Positions 25,473-33,814 of a stretch of 64,000 bases of DNA are shown one piece after another. This DNA comes from Pedococcus bigeumensis (GTDB taxonomy: Bacteria; Actinomycetota; Actinomycetes; Actinomycetales; Dermatophilaceae): positions 651,957-715,956 of the forward strand of contig NZ_RCZM01000002.1 of assembly GCF_006438965.1 (NCBI RefSeq), in the 5' to 3' direction. The notes beneath the pieces were generated by a model that did no database searches, was not told the origin of the DNA, and saw only the letters and a list, made by a program, of their open reading frames with translations. The translations under genes and the position numbers were made by a program. Each line of letters starts with the position of its first letter. The first letter of the stretch is position 1.

Positions 25473-26726
25473 TCAGGGGCGGTCGGGCAGCTCGTCCACG
25501 GTCAGCGTGAAGGCCTGCGCGCGGAGTCGCTCCACGAGCGCGTCGCCCATCGCGGTGGCGGGAGTGAGCACTCCCGCCGCCTCGGGCAGCTTCTCGCCGT
25601 CCAGGGCGAGGCACAGAGCGGACTCGCCGAGCATGACTGCCGTCGCGGCATACCCCGGGTCCCCCTGGGCGGACACCGTCGCGAGGTAGCGTCGCCCGGT
25701 CTCCGTGGTCGTGCGGATCTTCATCGCGAACCAGCCGGAGCGCCGGTTCTGCTCGCTGGGACCCTCGCCGGGCGACGGCGCGAGCCGGTCGAAGATCGGC
25801 CGCGTGCGGGGGTTGGCCAGGCCGGCGATGGCCAGACCCATCACACCGGTGAAGACGGTCGCCTGGCGACGTCCACGCAGTCCACGGCCGTAGGCGCTGA
25901 CCTCGCGGTAGCGGAACCGGCGTCCATAGGCGTGGTCGCGCAACGCGTTGCTCCGCCTGACGATTCGCGTGTTGAAGCCAGCCATGATGAACGGTCCGAC
26001 CCACTCGCCCGTCTCGGCGTCGGCGAAGACCGACCTGACGTCGCGCTCCTTGCCCAGGTCGGGCTCCGCGACCCGGTCGGGGCTCAAGGCGTAGGGGTCG
26101 AAGATGACCTTGCTCAGCGCCTTGTCCTCGCTGACCGCCTCGAGCTGGGCCCTCGACGAGTCGATGGTACCGCCGCTCAGGCCACCCTTGGACTTGGCGT
26201 GCAGGGTGGTGTCGAGCAGACCACCGGCGGCGTCGGCGACCGCGCGCTCGTGCAGCAGCAGGACCCCGAGGTCGGAGGGGATCGAGTCGTAGCCGCACGC
26301 CGTCACGATGCGCGCGCCGGTCTCCTTTGCCCTGGCGTCGACGGCGTCGATCGCCCTGCGCACGAACAGGACCTCGCCGGTGAGGTCGGCGTAGTGGGTG
26401 CCTGCCTCCGCGCACGCCTGCACGACGGGCAGGCCGTAGCGGAGGTAGGGGCCGACGGTGGAGGCCACGGCGGTTGTCGACTCGGCAAGCGCACGCAGCG
26501 AGCTCGGATCGGCCACGTCGGCGACGACCAGGGGCCAGTCCCGGGCGCGCGGCGGCAGCGTGGCGCGGACCTGCACGAGGCGCTCGCGCGACCGGCCGGC
26601 CAGGGCGACCCGGACGCCATCGGGGGCGTGCTCGGCGAGGTACTCCGCCACGAGCCGGCCGACGAAGCCGGTCGCCCCGAAGATGACGACGTCGTGGGGG
26701 CGGGTGGGGTTGGTGGCTGCACTCAT
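25473..26726 (-). CDS. Saccharopine dehydrogenase-like / trans-acting enoyl reductase-like NAD(P)-binding protein
   Basis: VVIFGATGFVGRLVAEYLA is a Rossmann G-A-T-G-x-x-G motif at residues 13-31, followed by VALAGRSRERL for the adenine ribose. VASTVGPYLRYGLPVVQACAEAGTHYADLTGEVLFVRRAID and TACGYDSIPSDLGVLLLHERA are typical of the saccharopine dehydrogenase-like family that includes the mycobacterial trans-acting enoyl reductase. The physiological substrate is not deducible. There is no membrane signal, although HVFTGVMGLAIAGL-like hydrophobicity appears mid-protein. The start ATG 26726 overlaps the stop of the GH1 gene (ATGA), so the two are co-translated. Confidence 0.8.
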   Translation of the reverse strand: MSAATNPTRPHDVVIFGATGFVGRLVAEYLAEHAPDGVRVALAGRSRERLVQVRATLPPRARDWPLVVADVADPSSLRALAESTTAVASTVGPYLRYGLPVVQACAEAGTHYADLTGEVLFVRRAIDAVDARAKETGARIVTACGYDSIPSDLGVLLLHERAVADAAGGLLDTTLHAKSKGGLSGGTIDSSRAQLEAVSEDKALSKVIFDPYALSPDRVAEPDLGKERDVRSVFADAETGEWVGPFIMAGFNTRIVRRSNALRDHAYGRRFRYREVSAYGRGLRGRRQATVFTGVMGLAIAGLANPRTRPIFDRLAPSPGEGPSEQNRRSGWFAMKIRTTTETGRRYLATVSAQGDPGYAATAVMLGESALCLALDGEKLPEAAGVLTPATAMGDALVERLRAQAFTLTVDELPDRP

Positions 26727-28108
26727 GATGGCGATCCGTTCGCTCGGGTGTGCGCGATCAGGTCGCGGTACCAGTGGTAGGAGTCCTTCGGCGTGCGGAC
26801 CTGCGTGTCGTAGTCGACGTGAACCAGGCCGAACCGCTCGGCGTAGCCAGCAGCCCACTCGAAGTTGTCGGTCGCTGACCAGGCGAAGTATCCCCTGACA
26901 TCGACGCCGTCGGCGATCTCGGCCGCGATGGCCCGGAGGTGGGCGTCGTGGTAGGCGACGCGTCGCGGGTCGGCAACGTGGCCGTCGACGGGGTCCGCGT
27001 CATGGAAGGAGCACCCACTCTCGGTGATGTAGACGGGCGGCAGCGAGTCGCCGTAGCGCTCGCGAAAGGTCCGCACGATCTGGGCAAGACCCTCGGGCAC
27101 GATCGGCCAGTCGAAGTCGGTGCGCTGGTAGCCCTCGATCCGGCGGTTCTCGAAAGGCAGCCCCGGCGGGAGCTCGGCACCGTCGAGCTGGGAGCTGTCC
27201 TGGCCGGCGCCGGGCGCCCCGATCAGCGCAGGGTTGTAGTAGTTGATCCCGAACCAGTCCAGCGGCTGCGCGATGGTGGCGAGGTCTCCGTCCCGGTAGG
27301 TGGGAAAGCCCTGCTCGGTCCCCTCGACGGGGTAGCGACCGAGCAGCACCGGGTCGGCGAACATCCAGTTCCACAGGTTGTCGTACACCTGCGCCGCCTC
27401 TTGGTCCTCGGGTGACGTGGATGCGGGCCAGACGGGCGAGTGGTTGCTGGCGATCCCGATCTCACGGCAGCCAGCGGCGCGCAACGCCTGGGTCGCGAGC
27501 CCGTGACCGAGCAGGAGGTGGTGGGCGACGGGGAGCGCCTCGAACCCGAGCGACCTTCCGGGCGCGTGGTTGCCGATCGCGTACCCGAGCATGGTGACGA
27601 CGTTCGGCTCGTTGAGCGGCACCCAGCGCGCGACCCGGTCCCCGAGCCGCTCACCCACGATGCCGGCGTATGCCGCGAAGTGCTCGGTGATCTCGCGGCC
27701 GGTCCAGCCGCCGAGGTCCTCGAGTGCCTGAGGAGTGTCCCAGTGGAACAGGGTCGCGGTCGGGGCGATCCCGGCTTCGAGCAGCTCGTCGACGAGGCGG
27801 TCGTAGAAGTCGAGACCTGCTTCGTTCACCGCACCGGCGCCGGTGGGCAGGATGCGCGGCCAGGCGATCGAGAACCGGTAGCTGTCGACGCCGAGCTCCT
27901 CGAGCAGGGCGACGTCCTCACGGTGGCGGTGGTAGTGGTCGCAGGCCACGGCACCGCTCGCGCCGCCGACGATGGCGCCGGGGCGGTCGCAGAAGGTGTC
28001 CCAGACCGACCTGCCGCGTCCGTCTTCAGTGACGGCGCCCTCGACCTGGTAGGAGGCGGACGCCACGCCGAAGGTGAAGTCCCTTGGGAGAGTGGGGAAC
28101 TCGGTCAC
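26723..28108 (-). CDS. Family 1 glycoside hydrolase (beta-glucosidase), first copy
   Basis: A complete 461-residue GH1 enzyme. DFTFGVASASYQVEGAVTEDGRGRSVWDTF is the N-terminal signature, PLNEPN carries the acid/base Glu, FGINYYNP binds sugar, and YITESGCSFHD carries the nucleophile Glu, with Ser in place of the usual Asn after it. FAWSATDNFEWAAGYAERFGLVHVDY is the aglycone/sugar region. No signal peptide, so the substrate must be imported. It differs widely from the second GH1 gene at 52450-53820 and lacks transporter genes nearby. It is coupled to the downstream saccharopine-dehydrogenase-like gene. Substrate is not certain: beta-glucoside or beta-galactoside. Confidence 0.93.
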   Translation of the reverse strand: MTEFPTLPRDFTFGVASASYQVEGAVTEDGRGRSVWDTFCDRPGAIVGGASGAVACDHYHRHREDVALLEELGVDSYRFSIAWPRILPTGAGAVNEAGLDFYDRLVDELLEAGIAPTATLFHWDTPQALEDLGGWTGREITEHFAAYAGIVGERLGDRVARWVPLNEPNVVTMLGYAIGNHAPGRSLGFEALPVAHHLLLGHGLATQALRAAGCREIGIASNHSPVWPASTSPEDQEAAQVYDNLWNWMFADPVLLGRYPVEGTEQGFPTYRDGDLATIAQPLDWFGINYYNPALIGAPGAGQDSSQLDGAELPPGLPFENRRIEGYQRTDFDWPIVPEGLAQIVRTFRERYGDSLPPVYITESGCSFHDADPVDGHVADPRRVAYHDAHLRAIAAEIADGVDVRGYFAWSATDNFEWAAGYAERFGLVHVDYDTQVRTPKDSYHWYRDLIAHTRANGSPS

Positions 28109-28119
28109 AACCGCCTCCT

Positions 28120-28184
28120 CAGGCAGGTGTCTGTGTGCGTCAGGCAGGTGTCGTTTCGTCCAGCAGGTGCCGCTTCGGCAGGTG
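28120..28184 (-). promoter_or_regulatory. Four CAGGTG repeats upstream of the first GH1 gene
   Basis: CAGGTG occurs at 28124, 28145, 28164 and 28179, the first two within a longer repeat TCAGGCAGGTGTC. They lie 15-75 bases before the GH1 start, at spacings of 21, 19 and 15 bases. They could be operator half-sites; no regulator gene is adjacent. Confidence 0.35.
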
Positions 28185-28229
28185 CGCTTCCAGCGAGGCC
28201 GTCATCGGGCGGGCGGGAGCCGCTGGCGG

Positions 28230-29594
28230 TCAGCGAGGCATGGCGCCGAGCCGTGCGAGCAGCACCGCCTCGGCGACGCAGACCTTCTCGAACTCGCCCA
28301 GGTGCAACGACTCGTTGGCGCCGTGGGCTCGGGTGTCGGGGTCTTCGACGCCGGTGACGAGGATCGCGGCATCGGGGAACTTCTCGGCGAACGACGCCAC
28401 GAACGGGATGGATCCGCCCACACCGATGTCGACCGGCTCGACGCCCCACGCGTCCGTGAACGCAGCGCGCGCCTGGTCGTAGACCGGCCCGTCGGCGTCG
28501 GCGTCGAAGCCCGCGCCCTGGTCGTCGAGGTGCACCTCGACCCTGGCACCCCAGGGGATGTTGGCTTCGATGTGTCGCTGCATCGCGGCATACGCGTCCA
28601 TCGGCACCTCGTCGGGGGCCAGCCGGATGGACACCTTCGCGCTGGCAGTGGGGACCAGGGTGTTGGAGGACTTGGCGACCGAGGGCGCGTCGATGCCGAT
28701 GACGGTGGCAGTCGGCTTGGCCCAGATCCGGTCGAGGAGGCTGCCGGTGCCGATCACCTCGACGCCGTCGAGCAGACCGGACTCTTCGCGCAGCCGTGCC
28801 TCGTCGAAGGCCAGGTCGCTGGCTTTGCCTGACTTGAGGCCCGCGATCGCGACGTCACCGGCGTCGTCGTGCAGTGTCGCGAGGATGCGGATGAGCGGGG
28901 TGATCGCGTCGGGGACGGCACCGCCGAACATGCCCGAGTGGACCCCGTGGTCCAGCGTCGTGACCGTGACGACGACCCGGATCAGGCCACGCAGCGTGGT
29001 GGTGAGGGCGGGCTCCCCGATGGCCCAGTTGGTGGAGTCGGCCAGGACGATGGCGTCGGCGCGCAGCTTCTCGCCGTGCTTCTCCAGCAGGGTCGGAAGG
29101 GAGTCGGAGCCGATCTCCTCCTCGCCCTCGACGAAGACGGTCACTCCCACGGGCAGGTTGCCGGCGTGGGCACGCAGCGCAGCGAGGTGGGCCATGATGC
29201 CCGCCTTGTCGTCAGCGGCACCGCGGCCGTAGAGGCGACCGTCCCGCTCGGTCGGCTCGAACGGCGGGCTGTCCCAGTCCTTGTCGTCACCGGGGGGCTG
29301 CACGTCGTGGTGGGCGTAGAGCATCACGGTGGGTGCGCCCTCGGGCCCGTCGATGTGCCCGATGACCGCGGGACGACCTCCCTCGCGGACGATCTCGACG
29401 TCGAGACCCTCGGCGCGCAGCAGCGCAGCGGTGGCTTCGGCACTGGCTTCGACGTGGGCCTGGTCGAACGCGTCGAGGCTCACGCTGGGGATACGGGTGA
29501 GGTCCTCGAGGTCCTTGCGCAGGCCGGGCATCAGGCCCGCGACGGTGGTCTTGAGGGCGGAGATCTGGTCGGTGGTCAGCACGTCGTCAGTCAC
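28230..29594 (-). CDS. M20-family dipeptidase
   Basis: This 454-residue zinc peptidase has YAHHDVQPPGD (first metal His and Asp), RLYGRGAADDKAGIMAHL (bridging Asp), VEGEEEIGSDSL (catalytic Glu pair) and a C-terminal ANESLHLGEFEK His that completes the site. The domain between, TLRGLIRVVVTVTTLDHGVHSGMFGGAV to the second half, is the M20 dimerisation lid. It should cleave dipeptides or related amides in the cytoplasm. The true start is GTG 29594, seven bases after TAGGCT on the minus strand; longer reading upstream lacks family sequence. The gene stands alone. Confidence 0.93.
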   Translation of the reverse strand: MTDDVLTTDQISALKTTVAGLMPGLRKDLEDLTRIPSVSLDAFDQAHVEASAEATAALLRAEGLDVEIVREGGRPAVIGHIDGPEGAPTVMLYAHHDVQPPGDDKDWDSPPFEPTERDGRLYGRGAADDKAGIMAHLAALRAHAGNLPVGVTVFVEGEEEIGSDSLPTLLEKHGEKLRADAIVLADSTNWAIGEPALTTTLRGLIRVVVTVTTLDHGVHSGMFGGAVPDAITPLIRILATLHDDAGDVAIAGLKSGKASDLAFDEARLREESGLLDGVEVIGTGSLLDRIWAKPTATVIGIDAPSVAKSSNTLVPTASAKVSIRLAPDEVPMDAYAAMQRHIEANIPWGARVEVHLDDQGAGFDADADGPVYDQARAAFTDAWGVEPVDIGVGGSIPFVASFAEKFPDAAILVTGVEDPDTRAHGANESLHLGEFEKVCVAEAVLLARLGAMPR

Positions 29595-29781
29595 GTCGGC
29601 GAGCCTAACGCGTGGCTCCGCCACGACCTCGAGGTATGCCGCGTGGCCAGCGTGACTGCCCACAAAGGAGGCGCAAGACGCCTGGCTGGCAGTGCGGGCG
29701 GCGGCCTTGTGGCTACCACATGGCACCGACATCGGATGTTCGAATTCCGTTTACTGTCAACACTATTCGTTCCCCTGGGTC

Positions 29782-29810
29782 TTGCACTGATGTTCGAACA
29801 GGTGTACGAT
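29782..29810 (+). promoter_or_regulatory. Sigma-70-type promoter of the DUF222-HNH gene
   Basis: TTGCAC at 29782-29787 and TACGAT at 29805-29810 are separated by 17 bases, the optimum spacing. The start codon follows the -10 by six bases, so the message is probably leaderless. It is the most canonical promoter visible in the window. Confidence 0.7.
29794..29809 (+). promoter_or_regulatory. LexA-like SOS box overlapping the promoter
   Basis: TCGAAC-AGGT-GTACGA differs at one position from the mycobacterial/actinobacterial LexA pattern TCGAAC-N4-GTTCGA. It covers the end of the spacer and five bases of the -10 hexamer, a position at which a repressor would block transcription. Confidence 0.55.
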
Positions 29811-29816
29811 TGAGAC

Positions 29817-31325
29817 ATGTCCATCACCGCCGCAGCTGTCGTCGCTCACGAGGCGACGACCAACTCCCTGTGGGAGCGGGCTGCGCAGGTCGCCGGCAGG
29901 TTGAACCTGGCACACGGCGAGCTCGTGGACATCGCGGCCGAGCTGGTCGAGGGCGGCCACTGGGGCGATGGCGGCTTCAGCTCGCCAGAGCACCTCCTCG
30001 TGGTTCGCGCCGGCCTGTCCCCCGCCCAGGCGGGCGACGTGGTGCGGATCGCGCGCCGCCGTGCCGAGCTCCCCGATGCCGTGGCCGCCCTCGCCGCAGG
30101 TGAGCTCTCGATCGGCCAGGCCGCCGTCGTGGCCAGGCATGGCCGCGCCGACCACCAGGCCGGCATCGCCAAGTTCGCCCGCACCGCGACCGTCCCCCAG
30201 CTGAGGCGGGCGCTGTCGACGTCGGTGTTCCTCGACCCCGACACAGGACTGCCCTCGACCGCGCCCGCGCCCGATGGCACCGACTCAGCCACGGGCGACG
30301 ATGCGCACAGGGACGTGTCCGACGGGGTCGTTCAGGAAGCGACCAGGCAGCACGATCCACTCGCAGCCCTCCGTGCTGCGGAGGCACAACGGATCGCTGA
30401 CAGGGCATGCGCGCGCCCCGACCTGTCCATGCACTTCGACGAGTCCGGTCGATTCCACCTGCGGTACTCCGCGCCCGCCGAGATCGGGGCTCTCGTCGAG
30501 CAAGCCGTCAAGGAAGCCAGGGATGCCTTGTTCACGGCAGCGTCCGGCGCCGACGGGGCCTCACCTGCCCAGGGCGCTCAGTCTGGCGACCTGCTCACAG
30601 GTGTGACGTCGTCGCGACCGAGCTACGCCGGCGCGATCGCGGAGATCGCCAGCCGATCCCTTTCCACCATCAGCTCCACCAGCCGGGCCAGCCACTACCG
30701 CGTCTACCTCCACCTCGACACCAACGGCGGCTGGGTCAACGGCGGCGGCGCCATCACGCCGCGGATGGCTGCACGGTTCAGCTGCGACGGCACCATCACC
30801 CCACTCTGGGAGACCGAGGGACGTCCGATCTCGGTCGGCCGCGACCAGCGGATCCTCCCGGCCCGCACCCGTCGCCTCATCGAGGACCGCGACCGGGGCT
30901 GTCGCATCCCCGGGTGCAGCACCACCCGGTTTGTCGAGATCCACCACCTCGACCACTGGGCCGACGGCGGCGCCACCGACTACGACACCCAGGTCAGCCT
31001 CTGCCCCTTCCACCATGACGCCCACCACCGCGGTGACCTCACCATCACTGGCGACCCGACGAGACCGGACGGGCTGACCGTCAGCAACCGCTATGGCATT
31101 CCCATCCGACCGCCCGCAGCGGCCGAGCTCGTGCCGGCCGACCCTGGTGCGGCTGCAGCTGATCCTCCTGGGTGCGGGCCGTACCCCAGTCCCAGCGGCG
31201 GACCGATGCGTGCCCGCGACATCGAGTTCGTCCCCGACGCCTGGCAACGCTGGCGAGAGCCCGCCGTGGAAGGTCAACCCGCGCCGCTTCGCCTCGTCCG
31301 CCGGGATCTGAAGTCTGGCGTCTGA
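29817..31325 (+). CDS. DUF222 (13E12 repeat-family) protein with C-terminal HNH endonuclease domain
   Basis: The N-terminal 300 residues are the helical DUF222 region (LWERAAQVAGRLNLAHGELVDIAAELVEGG and LSIGQAAVVARHGRADHQAGIAKFARTATVPQLRRAL). At about residues 340-410 comes the HNH module: RGCRIPGCSTTRFVEIHHLDHWADGGATDYDTQVSLCPFHHDAHHRG, with a Cys pair, the catalytic E-I-H-H, Asn/Asp-like middle residue and His. Members occur in many copies in actinobacteria, and mycobacterial 13E12 genes are known LexA targets, which fits the box before this gene. The biological target is unresolved; a mobile-element or DNA-damage role is inference. The C-terminal 80 residues are Pro-rich. The start is ATG 29817. 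Confidence 0.88.
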   Translation: MSITAAAVVAHEATTNSLWERAAQVAGRLNLAHGELVDIAAELVEGGHWGDGGFSSPEHLLVVRAGLSPAQAGDVVRIARRRAELPDAVAALAAGELSIGQAAVVARHGRADHQAGIAKFARTATVPQLRRALSTSVFLDPDTGLPSTAPAPDGTDSATGDDAHRDVSDGVVQEATRQHDPLAALRAAEAQRIADRACARPDLSMHFDESGRFHLRYSAPAEIGALVEQAVKEARDALFTAASGADGASPAQGAQSGDLLTGVTSSRPSYAGAIAEIASRSLSTISSTSRASHYRVYLHLDTNGGWVNGGGAITPRMAARFSCDGTITPLWETEGRPISVGRDQRILPARTRRLIEDRDRGCRIPGCSTTRFVEIHHLDHWADGGATDYDTQVSLCPFHHDAHHRGDLTITGDPTRPDGLTVSNRYGIPIRPPAAAELVPADPGAAAADPPGCGPYPSPSGGPMRARDIEFVPDAWQRWREPAVEGQPAPLRLVRRDLKSGV

Positions 31326-31384
31326 ACGCCCGTTGCCTCGAGTAGCCAGGAGCTCGCGATTCAAGGGATGGCTGCCACACGGCA

Positions 31385-31390
31385 TACAGT
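31385..31390 (+). promoter_or_regulatory. -10 hexamer of a leaderless promoter for the DUF3043 gene
   Basis: TACAGT ends six bases before GTG 31397 and overlaps a CGGCATAC word at 31380-31387. Confidence 0.5.
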
Positions 31391-31396
31391 GAGGTC

Positions 31397-31978
31397 GTGT
31401 TTGGACGCAACAAGACCTTGAACGAGCAGCAGGCCGAAGCGGTCGGGCATGCGCCCCGTGAGGGTGCCAAGAACCGGCCCACGCCCAAGCGCAAGGACCA
31501 GGAGGCAGCCAACCGGCGTCCGCTGGTCGTCACCGACCGCAAGGCGGCCCGTGACACCGACAAGGTCAAGCGTCGCGAGGCACAGCTCAAGCAGCGTGCC
31601 GCGATGGCCACAGGTGACGACGCCCACCTGCCCGCTCGTGACAAGGGACCGGTGCGGCGCTACATCCGCGACTACATCGACGCCCGCTGGAACCTCGGCG
31701 AGTTCATGCTGCCGGTGATGATCGTGGTGCTGGCGCTGTCGTTCATCCGCATCCCTGCGCTGTTCGCCATCGTCTCGATCTCCGTCTATGGCCTCCTGCT
31801 GGCGGCAGCGGTTGACGGTTTCCTCATGTGGCGCCGCCTCAAGAAGCAGCTCATCGCGAAGTTCGGCGAGGACAAGGTCGGTCGCGGACTGGCGATGTAC
31901 GCCGTGATGCGCGGTTTCCAGATCCGTCGCTCGCGGATGCCCAAGGCCCTCGCCAAGCGCGGCGACTACCCCACCTGA
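31397..31978 (+). CDS. DUF3043 membrane protein
   Basis: The 193-residue protein has a long basic N-terminal half (VFGRNKTLNEQQAEA, PTPKRKDQEAANRRPL, KVKRREAQLKQRAAM), the invariant RRYIRDYIDARWNLGEFMLPVMIVVL block of DUF3043, two membrane helices (MLPVMIVVLALSFI and LFAIVSISVYGLLLAAAVDGFLMW) and a basic C-terminal tail with RGFQIRRSRMPK. The family is confined to actinobacteria and has no known function. The topology suggests both ends are cytoplasmic. The start is GTG 31397. Confidence 0.9.
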   Translation: MFGRNKTLNEQQAEAVGHAPREGAKNRPTPKRKDQEAANRRPLVVTDRKAARDTDKVKRREAQLKQRAAMATGDDAHLPARDKGPVRRYIRDYIDARWNLGEFMLPVMIVVLALSFIRIPALFAIVSISVYGLLLAAAVDGFLMWRRLKKQLIAKFGEDKVGRGLAMYAVMRGFQIRRSRMPKALAKRGDYPT

Positions 31979-31994
31979 CCGGGCGTTCGGCGCC

Positions 31995-32210
31995 CTACTC
32001 GGCCGCGCGCAGGCTCATCGGCCCGTACACGAGGGCACCCTCGTGGAACAGGTTGACCGCGTCGACCCCGAGGTCGGTCAGGTCGTGCCACGACTCGCCG
32101 AACCAGTTCTCGGCATCCGACTGCGACGGGAACGCCGTCGTCACCAGCTCGTCGCCAGCCATCGCGTTGCCCTCGGCATCGACATAGGTCCAGGTCCACG
32201 CATCGCTCAT
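31995..32210 (-). CDS. Small conserved actinobacterial protein
   Basis: A 71-residue acidic protein beginning MSDAWTWTYVDAEGNAM, with a central FPSQSDAENWFGESWHDL and ending in VYGPMSLRAAE. Rich in Trp and acidic residues, no Cys, no membrane helix. Similar small proteins are common in actinobacteria without assigned function. The ATG is six bases after TAGAGT on the minus strand. The hexamer overlaps that of the divergent ABC ATPase gene by two bases, which supports both being real genes. Confidence 0.7.
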   Translation of the reverse strand: MSDAWTWTYVDAEGNAMAGDELVTTAFPSQSDAENWFGESWHDLTDLGVDAVNLFHEGALVYGPMSLRAAE

Positions 32211-32216
32211 CCCTCC

Positions 32217-32226
32217 ACTCTAGGGT
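32217..32226. promoter_or_regulatory. Overlapping divergent -10 hexamers
   Basis: Minus-strand TAGAGT (32222-32217) and plus-strand TAGGGT (32221-32226) share two base pairs, within ACTCTAGGGT. Each lies six or seven bases from its start codon, so two genes 23 bases apart are served from one decamer. Confidence 0.55.
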
Positions 32227-32233
32227 TCGCTCC

Positions 32234-33814
32234 GTGATCGTGTCCGAGGCAGTGACCGTCGCGCATGCCGGCGTGCCGGCCTTGCGCGACGCCTCCTTCA
32301 CGGTCCCCGAGGGTGAGCTGGTCCTCGTGGTCGGTCCGACCGGATCGGGCAAGACCTCCCTGCTGCAGTGCCTGGGTGGCCGGCCGGCGGCCGCGGCGCA
32401 GGTGACCGGTCGCGTCCTCGTGGACGGGGTGGACCTGAGGGACCGAAGCGCCGACGGGAGCCGAGCCCTCGTGGGCCTGGTTCGACAGGATCCTGCCGCC
32501 GAGATGATGAGCGGCACCGTGGAGTCCGTCATCGCCGCAGGGGTGCGACCACGCGCCGACGACCCGCACGCGGGCCAACGCCAGGTCGAGGAGAGCCTCG
32601 ACCTGCTCGGCCTCGCCACCCTCCGTGACCGTCCTGTCGCCGAGCTGTCCGGCGGCCAGCAGCAGCGAGTCGCCATCGGTGCCGCCCTGGCCGCCGGACC
32701 CCGGGTGCTGGTGCTCGACGAACCCACCTCGGCGCTGGATCCCGTTGCGGCAGAAGAGGTGTTGGCGATACTGCACCGCCTGGTGCATGACGTCGGCATC
32801 ACCGTGGTCGTGGCCGAGCACCGGCTCGAACGGGTGGTCCACCACGCCGACTCCGTGCTCCTCGTCGAGGACGGGCTGGTGACCGGCCCCTTCCACCCGG
32901 CAGCCGGGATGGCCAGGTCCACCATCAGGCCACCCGTCGTGGAGCTGGGCCTGCGGCTGGGTTGGACCCCCCTTCCCCTGTCCGTTCGTGCGGCCCGGCG
33001 TCAGGTTCGTGGTCTGCGCGCCACCCTCGCAGCTGCACCAGCCGCACCAGCCGCGCTAGCCGCACCCACTGCACCCGCGCCGCCCGCTGCCGGCACCCAG
33101 GTCAGGGTCGAGGTGCAACGGCTCAGCCTGGTTCGCGGGGACGTCGTCGCGCTCCGAACCGTGACCCTTCAGGTTCGCCCCGGCGAGGTGGTCGCCCTGA
33201 TGGGTCGCAACGGGGCCGGCAAGTCGAGCCTGCTCGGCATCCTCGACGGTGCCCTGCAGCCCACGTCCGGTCGCACCGCTGTCTCCGGACGATCGGGGCT
33301 GGCCCCCCAGGACCCGAAAGCCCTCCTGACCGACGCCACCGTCGACCATCAGCTCTCCGCCAACGACGAGGCGTTCATGCTTCCCGCCGGAGCGACTTCG
33401 GCTGTCCTCGAACACCTCGCGCCGAGGCTGGCCCGGGACCGTCGCCCTGCTGAGCTGTCCGAGGGGCAGCGGATGTGTGTCGCCCTGAGCCTCGTGCTGG
33501 CTCGCGGCAGTGAGGTGGTCCTGCTGGACGAACCCACGCGCGGGCTCGACTACCCGGCCAAGGCGCGCCTCACCATCCTGCTCACCGACCTCGCCGAGGC
33601 CGGGAGGGCCATCATCGTCGCCACCCACGACGTCGAGCTGGCCGCGGAAGTCGCCACCCGGGCCGTCATCCTGGCCGAGGGCGAGGTGGTAGCCGACGGT
33701 CCGGCGAGACGGATCCTGAGCGACTCCCCCGCGTTCGCACCCCAGGTCGCCAAGATCATGGCCCCGCTCCCCCTGCTGCGGGTCTCGGACGTGGCTGCCG
33801 CCGCCACTCCCTAG
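32234..33814 (+). CDS. Energy-coupling-factor-type ABC transporter, two fused ATPase domains
   Basis: The 526-residue protein has two complete nucleotide-binding domains. Domain 1: Walker A GPTGSGKTS, signature LSGGQQQR, Walker B VLVLDEPTSALDP. Domain 2 (from about residue 290): Walker A GRNGAGKSS, signature LSEGQRM, Walker B VVLLDEPTRGLD. An Ala/Pro-rich linker separates them. Each NBD ends with a switch His (VVAEH, IVATHD). Two unlike NBDs in one chain, with MIVSEAVTVAHAG at the start, is the form of EcfA fusions that pair with EcfT and a substrate-binding S protein for vitamin or metal uptake. No transmembrane partner lies next to it. The start is GTG 32234. Confidence 0.88.
   Translation: MIVSEAVTVAHAGVPALRDASFTVPEGELVLVVGPTGSGKTSLLQCLGGRPAAAAQVTGRVLVDGVDLRDRSADGSRALVGLVRQDPAAEMMSGTVESVIAAGVRPRADDPHAGQRQVEESLDLLGLATLRDRPVAELSGGQQQRVAIGAALAAGPRVLVLDEPTSALDPVAAEEVLAILHRLVHDVGITVVVAEHRLERVVHHADSVLLVEDGLVTGPFHPAAGMARSTIRPPVVELGLRLGWTPLPLSVRAARRQVRGLRATLAAAPAAPAALAAPTAPAPPAAGTQVRVEVQRLSLVRGDVVALRTVTLQVRPGEVVALMGRNGAGKSSLLGILDGALQPTSGRTAVSGRSGLAPQDPKALLTDATVDHQLSANDEAFMLPAGATSAVLEHLAPRLARDRRPAELSEGQRMCVALSLVLARGSEVVLLDEPTRGLDYPAKARLTILLTDLAEAGRAIIVATHDVELAAEVATRAVILAEGEVVADGPARRILSDSPAFAPQVAKIMAPLPLLRVSDVAAAATP

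Noticed and set aside
29730..29750. Second LexA-like site (GATGTTCGAATTCC) upstream of the DUF222 gene
   Set aside because: It has TTCGAA, but the spacing and halves do not match the SOS box; only the box at 29794-29809 does.
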